A stretch of 64,000 nucleotides of DNA. Origin: Coprobacillaceae bacterium UN01-12pH3A. Lineage in GTDB: Bacteria > Bacillota_I > Bacilli_A > Erysipelotrichales > Coprobacillaceae. Position numbers and translations under genes: made by a program. The notes under the pieces are model-generated. The model did not search any database and had not been told where the DNA came from. It was given only the letters and a program-made list of their open reading frames with translations. Shown here one piece after another: positions 18,702 through 28,305 of the stretch. Location: assembly GCA_027676805.1 (NCBI GenBank), contig JAQENU010000003.1, forward strand, positions 40,815 through 104,814, given 5' to 3'. How positions within the stretch are numbered: position 1 is the first letter of the stretch; every line of letters starts with the position of its first letter.

Positions 18702-19910
18702 CTATTCTCCTTCATTAATGCCAAGTAAACGTACCGTATCACGAACGATCACTAATTCTTCGTTAGTTGGCACCACCATGACTTCTACTTGTGATGACGG
18801 CAAAGAAATCACACGGCTTTCATCAGAACGCTGATTGTTTAACGCTACATCGATATGGCAGCCCAATGCTCTTGCGACATCATCGATGATCAGCGCTCTT
18901 AAATAAGGTACGTTTTCTCCGATTCCGGCTGTAAAGGCAATGACATCGACACCACCTAATTCCATCACATAGCTGCCAATATATTTTGAAACATTTCTTG
19001 CATAAAGCAATCCGGTCAATAAGGCACGTTCATTTCCTTCCTTAAACAAGGCCTGTTCAACATCACGTGAATCTGATGAGATGCCGGATACGCCCAGCAT
19101 TCCTGATTTTTTATTGTAAATATCCAACACTTCCTGAGCCGTTTTATTCAGCTTTTTGCATAAGTAAGGCATGATCGATGGATCGACATCACCGCTGCGC
19201 GTTCCCATCATGACTCCCGCTAATGGTGTGAAGCCCATTGAAGTATCGATACATTTCCCATCTTCGACGGCAGAAATACTTGCCCCATTTCCTAAATGAC
19301 ACACAATAATACGTGAACGCTTTGGATTACCCAAATGTGCAATCACCTGCTGAGAAACATATTGATGGCTTAATCCATGAGCCCCATATTTACGCACTCC
19401 TAAATCAGTATAATATTCATATGGCAGTGCATATAAATAACGTTCTTTATCCAACGTTTGATGAAACGCGGTATCAAACGCAAAAACATGACGACTGTTA
19501 GGCAATGCCTCTTTAAAAGCACGATATCCGATTAAGTGCGCCGGATTATGTAATGGCGCCAGTTCACACAATTCCTCTACTTTGCTGACAACATCCTCAT
19601 CAACGATAACGGACTGATTAAAATATTCTCCGCCATGGACAATACGATGTCCGCAGGCTTCAATTTCATCTAACGAATCGATGATATGATAATCCAATAA
19701 TACTTTCAAGATAAAATCGACACCTTCTTTATGTGTTGGGAAAACATCTTGAATAACTTCCTTTTTACCATTGTATTTAATTACAGCCTGTCCGCTCTCC
19801 AAACCAATTCTTTCAACATTTCCCTGAACCAGCACTTCATATCCAGGCATTTTATAAAGCTGAAATTTTAAAGACGAACTTCCGGCATTGACTGCAATGA
19901 TCATTGACAT
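18702..19910 (-). CDS. ackA: Acetate kinase
   Basis: Interconverts acetyl phosphate and ADP with acetate and ATP, the energy-yielding last step of acetate fermentation. From the ATG after GGAGGAAAAATT the protein has 402 residues, typical for the family. Motifs include IIAVNAGSSSLKFQLYK at the N-terminus (ATPase fold), HRIVHGGEYF (near 88-97), HLGNGASISAV (near 201-211) and FTPLAGVMMGTRSGDVDP (near 227-244). No pta gene lies next to it. A -35/-10 pair at 20013-20041 gives a leader of about 95 bases. It is cotranscribed with the NrnA-like gene. Confidence 0.96.
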   Translation of the reverse strand: MSMIIAVNAGSSSLKFQLYKMPGYEVLVQGNVERIGLESGQAVIKYNGKKEVIQDVFPTHKEGVDFILKVLLDYHIIDSLDEIEACGHRIVHGGEYFNQSVIVDEDVVSKVEELCELAPLHNPAHLIGYRAFKEALPNSRHVFAFDTAFHQTLDKERYLYALPYEYYTDLGVRKYGAHGLSHQYVSQQVIAHLGNPKRSRIIVCHLGNGASISAVEDGKCIDTSMGFTPLAGVMMGTRSGDVDPSIMPYLCKKLNKTAQEVLDIYNKKSGMLGVSGISSDSRDVEQALFKEGNERALLTGLLYARNVSKYIGSYVMELGGVDVIAFTAGIGENVPYLRALIIDDVARALGCHIDVALNNQRSDESRVISLPSSQVEVMVVPTNEELVIVRDTVRLLGINEGE

Positions 19911-20012
19911 AATTTTTCCTCCAATTCCCAATATACGTTTATTATCAACGAAACCATGTGATAAATAAGCTTTTTTTATAATTCTGAAAACAATTTTTTG
20001 CCCTCATTACTT

Positions 20013-20041
20013 ATTCTAACGGAGTTTTGAAAATATTTCAA
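20013..20041 (-). promoter_or_regulatory. Promoter of the ackA operon
   Basis: On the minus strand TTGAAA, then 17 bases, then TAGAAT. Each hexamer matches the sigma-A consensus at five of six positions. Confidence 0.65.
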
Positions 20042-20247
20042 CGAATTCGACTATAACCGCTTTCAAAAATAGAAACAAATTTTATTATTAAATTAAAAGT
20101 TAGCTGCCTTATTAGAAAGACTTAGGTTAAACCGCAGAAAATATCATGAATGTTTAAAAATAAGAGGATATAATAGAATACGTAAAAAGACTTGGAAAAA
20201 AATAAAATCAAAGATGACAATTTTAAGCATGATTTAAATGAAAAAGA

Positions 20248-20277
20248 AAAATAGAGCACTCAAGAGTGCCCTATTTC
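20248..20277 (-). terminator. Terminator of the SASP gene
   Basis: On the minus strand AAATAGGGCACT and AGTGCTCTATTT arms form a stem with one mismatch, followed by TTTC. Confidence 0.75.
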
Positions 20278-20281
20278 ATCA

Positions 20282-20491
20282 TTAGTTTTGAGAAGATCCT
20301 TTAATTTGGTTTTGTCCCATTTGAACTAAACGTTTAGTGATTTCTCCACCAACTGAACCGTTAGCTCTAGCAGTAGTATCAGCACCTAATGTAACACCAA
20401 ATTCGTTAGCGATTTCGTATTTCATTTGATCGATAGCATTTTTAGCTCCAGGAACTACTAATTTGTTAGTACTTGAGTTATTTGAATTCAT
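20282..20491 (-). CDS. Alpha/beta-type small acid-soluble spore protein
   Basis: A 69-residue DNA-binding protein that coats and protects DNA in dormant spores. The family core is clear: [20 protein letters not shown] (near 9-28), [20 protein letters not shown] (near 30-49, containing the germination-protease cleavage region) and [11 protein letters not shown] (near 50-60). The ATG is preceded by AAAGGAAGGTGAG; a GTG nine bases upstream is inside that site. Upstream on the minus strand, GTATA and CACAATA separated by 17 bases (20515-20543) could be a sigma-G promoter, which would restrict expression to the forespore. This gene is the best evidence for a spore-forming host. Confidence 0.93.
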   Translation of the reverse strand: MNSNNSSTNKLVVPGAKNAIDQMKYEIANEFGVTLGADTTARANGSVGGEITKRLVQMGQNQIKGSSQN

Positions 20492-20590
20492 ATATCTCAC
20501 CTTCCTTTCAAGATTATTGTGTAACTGTTTTAATTTTATATACTTATTTTTTTTAATTTATGTTAAAATATTTTAAAAGGCGGTGTCACC

Positions 20591-21025
20591 ATGTTTCATA
20601 TCATTATTATAGTACTATTAAAAATCATTACATTTGGGATTTATTTCTTTGATTATTCAAAGACTAAAAAACTATTAAAGCAGGATCGTACGATTAAACG
20701 TGTTTTATCACTTCCGCAGAAATTGGAAGTTTATCTTTTTAATATCTACGTTGTTCTTCAATTTTTGATTCCTTTATCTGTCGTGAATGAATCGATCTCA
20801 ACCTTGATTCATGTGGCAGGATTAATGTTAACGTATTGGCATTTGAATCGCTGGGTTTTTGTTTCAAAAAAATCAGTCATTTGCCGTGATGAATTTATTC
20901 GTGCCAAAAACATTCAGAAAGCAAACTATGAAAAACATCGATTAACTTTCAAAGTTGGAAGTCGTCAATATAAAATTTTATTTCCATTAGTCACTAAAGA
21001 ACATCTTGAAAAAACAATTATATAA
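20591..21025 (+). CDS. Hypothetical membrane protein
   Basis: Not recognised. The 144-residue protein has a first helix near 2-20, a basic stretch (KTKKLLKQDRTIKR), two more hydrophobic segments near 47-65 and 68-85, then about 55 soluble residues (from 90) that look like a small cytoplasmic domain. The start follows AAAAGGCGGTG. It is 17 bases upstream of the PIG-L deacetylase gene on the same strand, so the two are probably cotranscribed, although nothing links their functions. It is divergent from the SASP gene. Confidence 0.6.
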   Translation: MFHIIIIVLLKIITFGIYFFDYSKTKKLLKQDRTIKRVLSLPQKLEVYLFNIYVVLQFLIPLSVVNESISTLIHVAGLMLTYWHLNRWVFVSKKSVICRDEFIRAKNIQKANYEKHRLTFKVGSRQYKILFPLVTKEHLEKTII

Positions 21026-21042
21026 AAGAAAGGAAGATGTAA

Positions 21043-21801
21043 ATGGATTTTACGATTGCTTATCCAAAAATGGATGACATCAAAACAGCCCTCTTTATTC
21101 AGCCGCATCCGGATGATAATGAAATCGGTGCCGGCGGAACAATGGCTTATTTAGTAAAAAAAGGAGTAAAAGTCTATGGACTGACGGTCACTCAAGGACG
21201 CGGCGGTTCAAATGACCCGGCAATCACTCCGGAAATGCTTGGAGAGATTCGCCAAAAAGAAGCACAGGCAGCAATGGATATTACAGGCACTATCAATTTA
21301 GGAGATCTTGGTTATCATGATCAAAATCCTGCTACCCATGAACAATTAGTTAAAGATTTTGTCAGAGTCATTCGTGAAGTAAAGCCGGATGCCATTTTCA
21401 CAGTTGATCCGGATTTGCCTAATGAAATGCATCCAATACATATTCAAACCGGCAAAGCACTCTGTGAAGCATTCATGCGCTGTGGTCAGCCTTATTATCC
21501 TTATGAAGACAATCGTCCGCATCCCGATGCTTTTTCTGTAAAAATCATTGGCTTCTATTTTACCAGCGATGACAATACAACAGTGGATATTACAGATTAT
21601 ATCGAAACCAAGATGGAAGCGATTCGCGCTCATCAATCTCAGATGGACGAACAGCAGATACAGATGTTTTATTCGTTATTTGAAATGATGGCATATAACA
21701 CTTCCTATAAATATGCGGAACGCTTTAAACTTTTAGACGCTACGTTAACCCATTGCTTTGCGATTCCAAAAGAATTAAAAGCAAAATTAAATGAGAAATA
21801 A
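21043..21801 (+). CDS. PIG-L/LmbE-family N-deacetylase
   Basis: A 252-residue zinc hydrolase that removes acetyl groups from N-acetylglucosamine-type substrates; relatives include BshB of bacillithiol synthesis and chitin-oligosaccharide deacetylases. The zinc motif PHPDDNEIGAGG (residues 20-31) contains the catalytic Asp and two ligands. The third ligand is expected in PNEMHPIHIQTG (near 126-137). No bshA or bshC gene is present, so bacillithiol synthesis cannot be claimed. GAAAGGAAGATGTAA precedes the ATG. Confidence 0.85.
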   Translation: MDFTIAYPKMDDIKTALFIQPHPDDNEIGAGGTMAYLVKKGVKVYGLTVTQGRGGSNDPAITPEMLGEIRQKEAQAAMDITGTINLGDLGYHDQNPATHEQLVKDFVRVIREVKPDAIFTVDPDLPNEMHPIHIQTGKALCEAFMRCGQPYYPYEDNRPHPDAFSVKIIGFYFTSDDNTTVDITDYIETKMEAIRAHQSQMDEQQIQMFYSLFEMMAYNTSYKYAERFKLLDATLTHCFAIPKELKAKLNEK

Positions 21802-21829
21802 CTGCCTTCTTTATTATGGCAGTTTTTTT
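21800..21829 (+). terminator. Terminator of the deacetylase gene
   Basis: AACTGCC, an eleven-base loop and GGCAGTT are followed by a T-run. The hairpin overlaps the stop codon. Confidence 0.85.
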
Positions 21830-21840
21830 ATCCAATAGTA

Positions 21841-21854
21841 TGAAAGCGCTTTAC
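21841..21854 (+). promoter_or_regulatory. cre-like palindrome
   Basis: TGAAAGCGCTTTAC matches the catabolite-responsive element pattern TGNAARCGNWWWCA except for the final CA. It lies 63 bases before the EF-G-like gene. CcpA control is only a suggestion. Confidence 0.35.
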
Positions 21855-21916
21855 TAAAAAATGAGATATGATAAAATAAAACTATAGATAAACCTTATTC
21901 AAAGGAGCGTGATAAC

Positions 21917-23974
21917 ATGAGAGTTTATCATTCAAATGAAATTGGAAATGTCGTTGTTTTAGGGCATAGCGGCAGCGGAAAGACATGTATTATAGAATCT
22001 ATGGCCTATCGTGCCGGCAGCATCAGCAAAATTGGGAGAATCGCTGATGGAAATACACTCAGTGATTATGACAGTGAAGAAATTAAACGTAAAATATCCA
22101 TCAATACTACTGTAGTTCCGCTGGAATGGGAAAACTGCAAGATCAACCTATTAGACACACCGGGGAATATTGATTTTACAGCTGAAATCAATCAAGCTAT
22201 TCGTGCCGCTGAATCTGCTTTGATCATTGTTCCTGCCAGCAAAGGTATTCATGTTGGAACGATCCAGGCAATGAATAAAACAAAAGGGATGCCGAAAATG
22301 ATATTTATCAATGGCTTAGATGATCCCAACAGTGCTTATCAGCAAAAGCTGACGGAATTAAAAGAAACATTTGGGAAGGCGATTGCACCTATTCAGGTGC
22401 CGATCATGGAAGATCATAAGATGGTCGGTTATGTCAATGTCGCAAAAATGGAAGGACGCCGTTTCCAAGGCGATCATACCATTCCTTCAGATATTCCCGA
22501 AGATATGTGGGATGAGGTTAACCCGATCAAAGAAATGATTGATGAAGCGGTTGCCAATTCAAGTGATGCGTTATTGGAAAAATATTTTAATGGGGAGCCT
22601 TTCAGCAAAGAAGAAATTTCGTGGGCATTACGTCAGGGTGTGATGAATAATACGATCATTCCGGTACTCTGCGGAACAGAGACAATTGGGATTCAAATCA
22701 TCTTAAATTCAATCGTTGCCTTCTTCCCATCAGCAGCCGATACCTGCAATTCCTTTATAGTAAATAATCTTGAAACCAATGAACAGGATATCATTGGCTA
22801 TAATGAAAGTTTGGCACCCTCTGCTTTTGTTTTTAAAACGATTGCAGATCCGTTTGTTGGGCGTATTTCACTTATCAAAATTTGCACAGGAACTCTAAAA
22901 AGCGGCATGACTCTTTATAACAGCAACAAAAAAGAAGCTGAAAAATTAAATAAGCTCTTTATGATGAAAGGAAAAGAATTGATCGAGACCTCAGAGCTGA
23001 ATGCGGGGGATATCGGGGCACTGACAAAACTGCAGTATACACAGACTAACGATACGCTTTGCACTTTAGATTATCGCGTTGCTTATGAACCGATTGAATT
23101 CCCTACTCCTTATTATTCTAAAGCGATTCGTCCTGTAGGTAAAGATAATGAAGAAAAGATAGCCAACGCTATTCATCGCTTGTTAGAAGAAGATCAGACA
23201 TTGCGTTTTGAAACCAACTCAGAAACAAAACAGCAGCTGATTTATGGAATGGGAGATCAGCATTTGGATATTATCGTCTCTAAACTAAAGAGTAAATTTA
23301 AAATTGATGTTGCTTTGCAGGATGTCATCATTCCTTATCGGGAAACGATTCGTTCTACGATTACTCAGCGTGCTAAATATAAAAAACAGTCCGGTGGTCA
23401 TGGACAATATGGAGATGTTGAGATGACGTTTGAGCCTTCATTGCAATTAAATACACCGTATATCTTTGAAGAAAAAATTGTTGGCGGAGCCGTTCCAAGA
23501 GCCTACTTCCCGGCAGTTGAAAAGGGATTGGCAGAAAGTGTAAAAGAAGGCGTGCTGGCTGGATATCCGGTAATCGGCATTAAAGCAACACTCATTGATG
23601 GGACTTATCATAATGTGGATTCTTCTGAATTAGCCTTTAAAACAGCTACCAGTATGGCATTTAAAGAAGCAATGGCAAAAGCAAAGCCGGCGTTATTAGA
23701 ACCCTTTGTCAAAATGGCAATTACCGCCGATGAAAAATACACCGGTGATATTATGAGTGATATCAATAAGAAACGCGGACGTGTTGGAAACATCGATCAT
23801 CAAGAGGGAAATGTTGTGATTGAAGCGGAAGTGCCCCAAAATGAAATCATGGAATACGCTATTGAGCTTAAAGCAATGACACAAGGACAGGGAACATTTG
23901 AAATGAAATTTCTTGGTTATGAAATCGCTCCTGAACCCGTTCAAAAACGTGTCATCGAACAAAGTAAAAAATAA
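21917..23974 (+). CDS. Elongation factor G-like GTPase
   Basis: A 685-residue paralog of EF-G with the full domain order: GTPase (1-270), beta-barrel domain II, and domains III-V (SGGHGQYGDVEMTFEP region, near 493-508, is domain IV). The P-loop is GHSGSGKT at 16-23 rather than the GHVDAGKT-type of canonical EF-G, G3 is DTPG at 80-83, and G4 reads NGLD at 132-135 instead of NKxD. This divergence fits the non-essential EF-G-like group rather than the main translocase. It is alone, with a promoter-like region upstream and its own terminator. Its role (ribosome rescue, stress or slow translocation) is unknown. Confidence 0.88.
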   Translation: MRVYHSNEIGNVVVLGHSGSGKTCIIESMAYRAGSISKIGRIADGNTLSDYDSEEIKRKISINTTVVPLEWENCKINLLDTPGNIDFTAEINQAIRAAESALIIVPASKGIHVGTIQAMNKTKGMPKMIFINGLDDPNSAYQQKLTELKETFGKAIAPIQVPIMEDHKMVGYVNVAKMEGRRFQGDHTIPSDIPEDMWDEVNPIKEMIDEAVANSSDALLEKYFNGEPFSKEEISWALRQGVMNNTIIPVLCGTETIGIQIILNSIVAFFPSAADTCNSFIVNNLETNEQDIIGYNESLAPSAFVFKTIADPFVGRISLIKICTGTLKSGMTLYNSNKKEAEKLNKLFMMKGKELIETSELNAGDIGALTKLQYTQTNDTLCTLDYRVAYEPIEFPTPYYSKAIRPVGKDNEEKIANAIHRLLEEDQTLRFETNSETKQQLIYGMGDQHLDIIVSKLKSKFKIDVALQDVIIPYRETIRSTITQRAKYKKQSGGHGQYGDVEMTFEPSLQLNTPYIFEEKIVGGAVPRAYFPAVEKGLAESVKEGVLAGYPVIGIKATLIDGTYHNVDSSELAFKTATSMAFKEAMAKAKPALLEPFVKMAITADEKYTGDIMSDINKKRGRVGNIDHQEGNVVIEAEVPQNEIMEYAIELKAMTQGQGTFEMKFLGYEIAPEPVQKRVIEQSKK

Positions 23975-23984
23975 ATTTTGAATG

Positions 23985-24012
23985 AAACCGGTATCTTAAC
24001 ACCGGTTTTTTG
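23985..24012 (+). terminator. Terminator of the EF-G-like gene
   Basis: AACCGGT, an eight-base loop and ACCGGTT are followed by TTTTG. Confidence 0.85.
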
Positions 24013-24089
24013 TTAATTGCAAAAAATTTACTTTTTCTCTTTATTTATATCCTCCTTTTTAGTAAAATGAAAAACAAGGGGGATGAATT

Positions 24090-25433
24090 ATGAAATATAT
24101 CGAACGCGTTTTAAAAGAAGTTAAAGAAAAAAACAGCCATGAGCCGGAATTCAGCCAAGCTGTAGAGGAAGTGCTGGAAAGCCTGACGCCTGTCATTGAA
24201 GCACATCCGGAATATGAAAAACTTGCTATCCTAGAAAGAATCGTTGAACCAGAAAGAGCCATCATGTTTAAGGTGTCTTGGACAGATGATCAAGGTCAAG
24301 TTCAAGTAAACCGCGGTTATCGTGTCCAATTCAACGGAGCGATTGGTCCTTATAAAGGCGGACTGCGTTTTCATCCAAGTGTAAATCTAAGCATCGTTAA
24401 ATTTTTAGGCTTTGAACAGGTCTTCAAAAACTCACTTACCACATTGCCGATCGGTGGCGGCAAAGGCGGATCCGATTTTAATCCGCAGGGAAGATCAGAT
24501 GCTGAAATCATGCGTTTCTGTCAAAGTTTTATGACAGAGCTGTATCGTCATATCGGACCTGACATTGATGTTCCTGCCGGAGATATCGGTGTAGGCGCGC
24601 GTGAAATCGGTTATTTATACGGACAATACCGCCGTATTCGCGGAGCCTTTGAAAATGGTGTGCTGACCGGTAAGCCTCTGCCTTATGGGGGAAGCCTGAT
24701 TCGTCCCGAAGCGACTGGCTTTGGAGCGATGTATTATGCTCAAGAAGTGCTAAAAGAAAAAGGAGAAAGCTTCGAAGGAAAAACGATCATTCTTTCCGGT
24801 TATGGAAACGTGGCTTGGGGTGTTTGTTTAAAAGCCAAGGAATTAGGTGCTAAAGTCATTTCCATCTCCGGAAGAGACGGTTATATCTATGATCCAAACG
24901 GAATCAATACCGATGAAAAAATTGATTTCCTAGTAAAGATCAGAGAATCGAATGATGTGAAATTAGCAGATTATGCCAAAGCATTTAACTGTGAATTCTT
25001 CCCAGGACAAAAGCCTTGGGGACTTAAAGGCGATATCGCTATGCCTTGTGCGACACAAAATGAAATCGGTTTGGAAGAAGCAGAACAACTGGCAAAAAAC
25101 GGCGTATGCTATGTCATTGAAGGAGCGAATATGCCAACCCGTCCAGAAGCGATGAGCTTCTTTAAGGCAAATAAAATCATTTTAGGTCCTGCAAAAGCAG
25201 CGAATGCCGGAGGAGTTGCGGTATCTGCTTTAGAAATGGCACAGAATTCAATGCGCTACAGCTGGACCTCAGAAGAAGTTGACGCTAAATTAAAACAGAT
25301 CATGCAAAATATTCACGCTGCCAGCAAAGCAGCAAGCGAAAAATACGGATTAGGCTATGACCTAGTTGCCGGAGCTAACATTGCCGGATTTGAAAAGGTC
25401 GTTGCCGCTATGATCTCTCAGGGTATTTATTAA
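24090..25433 (+). CDS. gdhA: NADP-type glutamate dehydrogenase
   Basis: Aminates 2-oxoglutarate to glutamate (or the reverse) in the cytoplasm. The 447-residue length is that of hexameric bacterial GDH of the NADP type. Visible motifs are YKGGLRFHPSVN (near 89-100), LPIGGGKGGSDFNPQGRSDAE (near 120-140, catalytic lysine region), DIDVPAGDIGVGAREIG (near 163-179) and the Rossmann GYGNVAWG (near 237-244). The ATG follows AGGGGGATGAATT. It is monocistronic with a strong terminator. The cofactor assignment rests on family type and length, not on a proven residue. Confidence 0.94.
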   Translation: MKYIERVLKEVKEKNSHEPEFSQAVEEVLESLTPVIEAHPEYEKLAILERIVEPERAIMFKVSWTDDQGQVQVNRGYRVQFNGAIGPYKGGLRFHPSVNLSIVKFLGFEQVFKNSLTTLPIGGGKGGSDFNPQGRSDAEIMRFCQSFMTELYRHIGPDIDVPAGDIGVGAREIGYLYGQYRRIRGAFENGVLTGKPLPYGGSLIRPEATGFGAMYYAQEVLKEKGESFEGKTIILSGYGNVAWGVCLKAKELGAKVISISGRDGYIYDPNGINTDEKIDFLVKIRESNDVKLADYAKAFNCEFFPGQKPWGLKGDIAMPCATQNEIGLEEAEQLAKNGVCYVIEGANMPTRPEAMSFFKANKIILGPAKAANAGGVAVSALEMAQNSMRYSWTSEEVDAKLKQIMQNIHAASKAASEKYGLGYDLVAGANIAGFEKVVAAMISQGIY

Positions 25434-25764
25434 TAAAAGCTAGAAGTAAAAAAGTAGACAGGCCGTCTACTTTTTATTATGATCTTGTGAATGGTAAAAA
25501 AGTAATTACGTGTTGAATAATTTTCTTTTATATTACACTAATGCCCCTATTGTTTATTTCTCTGGGACTGCCATTTTTTAAATAATATTCTGATCCTTCA
25601 ACATATCAGTTCTTCATCCATTCCAAATTGGAAAATCTATTAATCCTATTTCATTTTATAGCCTCTATTGACGTTTCAAAAAAGTAACTGCACTGTTTTT
25701 ACACTATTCGTTAACGTGGTAATGGCTCCATATAACAGAGACATAAAACGTCCTCCATTCTTTA
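25434..25764. other. AT-rich intergenic region
   Basis: Apart from the gdhA terminator at 25449-25477 nothing convincing is seen. The region lies between two convergent genes, so no promoter is expected, and no terminator for the minus-strand XRE gene was found. Confidence 0.5.
25449..25477 (+). terminator. Terminator of gdhA
   Basis: AAAAAGTAGAC-AGGCC-GTCTACTTTTT is a perfect 11-base stem with T-runs available on both strands. Confidence 0.9.
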
Positions 25765-26568
25765 TCATCCCAAATGCTTATTTCTAGGTTTAATATAGCT
25801 GCTGATCCAAATAACCAGCCCGAAACAGCAAACCCCAATACCAATTGACAGATTAAGCTGAGGATTAAGTGTAAGATCAAAAACACCGTGAGACAGCCAT
25901 TCTACAATCGGATGAGAAAAAGCTGTAAAAATTCCAATATCAATAAGCAAAAAAGCTGATTTTAAACGCCAGCCATTAACAAAGCTGATGATAGTTAAAG
26001 CAATCCAAACTGCGATTAAATTGATGGTTATAATTAAATAAGCTTCCCCAAGATTTATTCCGGGATCCTCAGTATACTTTACTATAAAAACCAATATATA
26101 GATGAGGAGCGAAATTACCGCAAAAGCCTTCATCAGCTTATAACGCTTAAATTTAAATGGCAGATGTGTACAGCTGAAAGCGATCAATAATGCAATCAGT
26201 ACAAGCCATGACCACGATAAAGTTCGATCGATGGCATAATTGACAATAAAACAAATCATTGCAGTAAGTCCATAAAGAAGCCCTAGCATAAATTGACTGT
26301 ATTGAATGCCTTTCTTTATCTTTTCAAGAAATTTCTGCTCTTCCTTTGTTTTCATATCATCTGCTGCCATAATAAATTCTTTTTCAGTAATATGAAGCAG
26401 ATCACAAATTGAACTGATCATCGTTATATCCGGATAAGAAATTCCCCTTTCCCACTTCGAAACAGCAGTCTCGCTAATATTCAATTGTTGAGCCAGTTCT
26501 TTTTGTGTATAATGCAAAGCCTTTCTTTTTTCTGCAATAAAACTACCGAAACTTTTTTTATCTTCCAT
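25765..26568 (-). CDS. XRE-family regulator with membrane domain
   Basis: A 267-residue protein with an N-terminal helix-turn-helix of the Cro/C1 type (residues 7-62; LAQQLNISETAVSKWERG is the recognition region) fused to about six hydrophobic segments between 93 and 262. This architecture is that of membrane-bound one-component regulators, in which the membrane part senses a ligand. AGGAGGTTTATAT precedes the ATG. It lies downstream of the ABC genes, separated from them by a terminator. Its target is not evident. Confidence 0.82.
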   Translation of the reverse strand: MEDKKSFGSFIAEKRKALHYTQKELAQQLNISETAVSKWERGISYPDITMISSICDLLHITEKEFIMAADDMKTKEEQKFLEKIKKGIQYSQFMLGLLYGLTAMICFIVNYAIDRTLSWSWLVLIALLIAFSCTHLPFKFKRYKLMKAFAVISLLIYILVFIVKYTEDPGINLGEAYLIITINLIAVWIALTIISFVNGWRLKSAFLLIDIGIFTAFSHPIVEWLSHGVFDLTLNPQLNLSIGIGVCCFGLVIWISSYIKPRNKHLG

Positions 26569-26683
26569 ATATAAACCTCCTGTTTGCTTGATTATATCAA
26601 GATAAGTTTAAAAAGCACAACCGTTTCCCGCTGGATAGCTAAGCTAGTTGATTTTCTCTTGAATATCAGAGGTTTTTTCGAAT

Positions 26684-26714
26684 AAAAAAATACAGCTCAT
26701 TATCGAACTGTATT
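26684..26714 (-). terminator. Terminator of the ABC exporter operon
   Basis: On the minus strand AATACAG, a twelve-base loop and CTGTATT are followed by TTTTTTA. Confidence 0.8.
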
Positions 26715-26721
26715 TTCAAAT

Positions 26722-27498
26722 TTATGAACCTGTGGACTTGTAATGCTTTAATCCTATCCTCCATAAGAGTAAACAGGGAATTAAAAATAAAAAAGCAAGA
26801 AGCGGCGCAAGCATATAATTGATATCTTGAGTCTTACCAATAAGATACAAGAATGGATAATACTGAAATAAAGCCAATGGAATGATATAAGTAAATAACT
26901 TTAAAACCCCTTCTCCATAGATAGAAAAAGGATATTTACCAAATTCTCTCCCGCCATCCGTAAAAATATTTAGGAATTCCAGTCCTTCTGTCGTAAAGAA
27001 ACATAGGGAGGCATAAATAATAAATAATCCGCTAAATACAGCAACACCCGAGATCACCATCAGACTTATCGTAAAAATCTTATCCGCACTCCATATAATC
27101 TGACAGCGTGGGATAGCATAGGCAAAGATAATGGCAGCCTGAATGAAGCGACCGATTCTAGATAATTCAATCTTAGTTGCCAATACTTGAAATATAATAT
27201 TGCGCGGTCGAACTAAAATGCGGTCAAATTGTCCATTCCCTAAAATAGAAGAGAACCCATCAAAGCCACGGACAAAGCATTCCGCTAAAGCAAAGGCAAG
27301 CATGACAATCGCAAAACACAGTAAAACCTCTTCAAAAGTAAATTCATTTACAGTATGAAAGCGTGTCATCATAAAATATATTTCCAAAAAAGCCGAAAAA
27401 GATAAGATAAACTGTCCTATAATGGTGAGAAAAAAGGATACTTTATATTGCATCTGACTATGCAGATGGATTTGAAAATATTTTAAATAAAGCTTCAT
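26722..27498 (-). CDS. ABC-2 type exporter permease subunit
   Basis: A 258-residue integral membrane protein with six predicted helices, of the ABC2_membrane_6 type usually found in pairs. The conserved segment LARPRNIIFQVL-like region appears as ILVRPRNIIFQVLATK (near 95-110), close to the coupling region. It starts three bases after the other permease gene and is the last gene of the operon. It would form a heterodimeric pore with the upstream permease and use the ATPase encoded first. The cargo is unknown. Confidence 0.85.
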   Translation of the reverse strand: MKLYLKYFQIHLHSQMQYKVSFFLTIIGQFILSFSAFLEIYFMMTRFHTVNEFTFEEVLLCFAIVMLAFALAECFVRGFDGFSSILGNGQFDRILVRPRNIIFQVLATKIELSRIGRFIQAAIIFAYAIPRCQIIWSADKIFTISLMVISGVAVFSGLFIIYASLCFFTTEGLEFLNIFTDGGREFGKYPFSIYGEGVLKLFTYIIPLALFQYYPFLYLIGKTQDINYMLAPLLAFLFLIPCLLLWRIGLKHYKSTGS

Positions 27499-27501
27499 CT
27501 T

Positions 27502-28305
27502 TTAGCCTCCCTGTACAATCACTTTCTTCAGAGACTGCTGCATCCACCATTTTCCAACAAAGACTAAAACAACCGCCCAAAATAGCTGAAGGAATAATCC
27601 CTGCACCAATGCTGACCCTTGAATATTTCCATTATAAACCTGCAAAGGAAAGTTCACCATCGATCCAAACGGACTCCACTCCAAAAGAGTTCGCAAAGTG
27701 GCTGGCAGGAACGCTAAGGGAATAATCGCTCCTGAAAAGAATTCGGTCATAGAGGTTGCCACAATACGAATGCCCATCGGATTCATTGTATGAAAGGTCG
27801 CAATATAAATCAGCATGCAGTAAGCCACAACAATGATCACCGCAAGGATCATGGCTCCGATAAAGCAAATAAAGCTTAGCCAGGAAGCAGGCAGACTCAT
27901 TCGATACGGAACCGGCAGTAAAAAAGCAATCAGTATAATCGGAATAAACCGTAAAGCTGCTTTCGCTAAACGGGTAGCAACATTTTTAGTGAACCACATC
28001 GTATAAAGATCTAATGGGCGTACTAATGAATAAGCTACACCGCCAGAAGTGATCTCTTCAAAAATATCGTTTTCTAAAAACCACACCATCAGTAAAGCAA
28101 TCGTGGACTGCTGTATCCATATATAGGCTGACAGCTGACTAAAGGTCATTGGAAAAGCATTGGGATCAGCTTCATAAAACGCATGAAACATAAGCAGGGT
28201 CATGATTCCCCAAAAAAATTGTGTAACCATCCCCGCATAAGCGGCTCCGCGGTACTGTAATAATAAATTAAAACGGATCCTAAAAAAACTTAAATACTTT
28301 TTCAT
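27502..28305 (-). CDS. ABC-2 type exporter permease subunit
   Basis: A 267-residue membrane protein with six hydrophobic segments, the usual partner of the following permease. The segment GVAYSLVRPLDLYTMWF (near 89-105) corresponds to RPRN in the paralog and is typical of this family pair. Its ATG overlaps the ATPase stop codon by four bases (ATGA), giving translational coupling. Substrate unknown. Confidence 0.85.
   Translation of the reverse strand: MKKYLSFFRIRFNLLLQYRGAAYAGMVTQFFWGIMTLLMFHAFYEADPNAFPMTFSQLSAYIWIQQSTIALLMVWFLENDIFEEITSGGVAYSLVRPLDLYTMWFTKNVATRLAKAALRFIPIILIAFLLPVPYRMSLPASWLSFICFIGAMILAVIIVVAYCMLIYIATFHTMNPMGIRIVATSMTEFFSGAIIPLAFLPATLRTLLEWSPFGSMVNFPLQVYNGNIQGSALVQGLFLQLFWAVVLVFVGKWWMQQSLKKVIVQGG

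Larger units (their letters stand above)
19911..20281. other. Intergenic region between ackA and the SASP gene
   Basis: These 371 bases hold the ackA promoter (20013-20041, minus strand) and the SASP terminator (20248-20277). No convincing gene, structured RNA or riboswitch was recognised in the rest. Confidence 0.5.
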
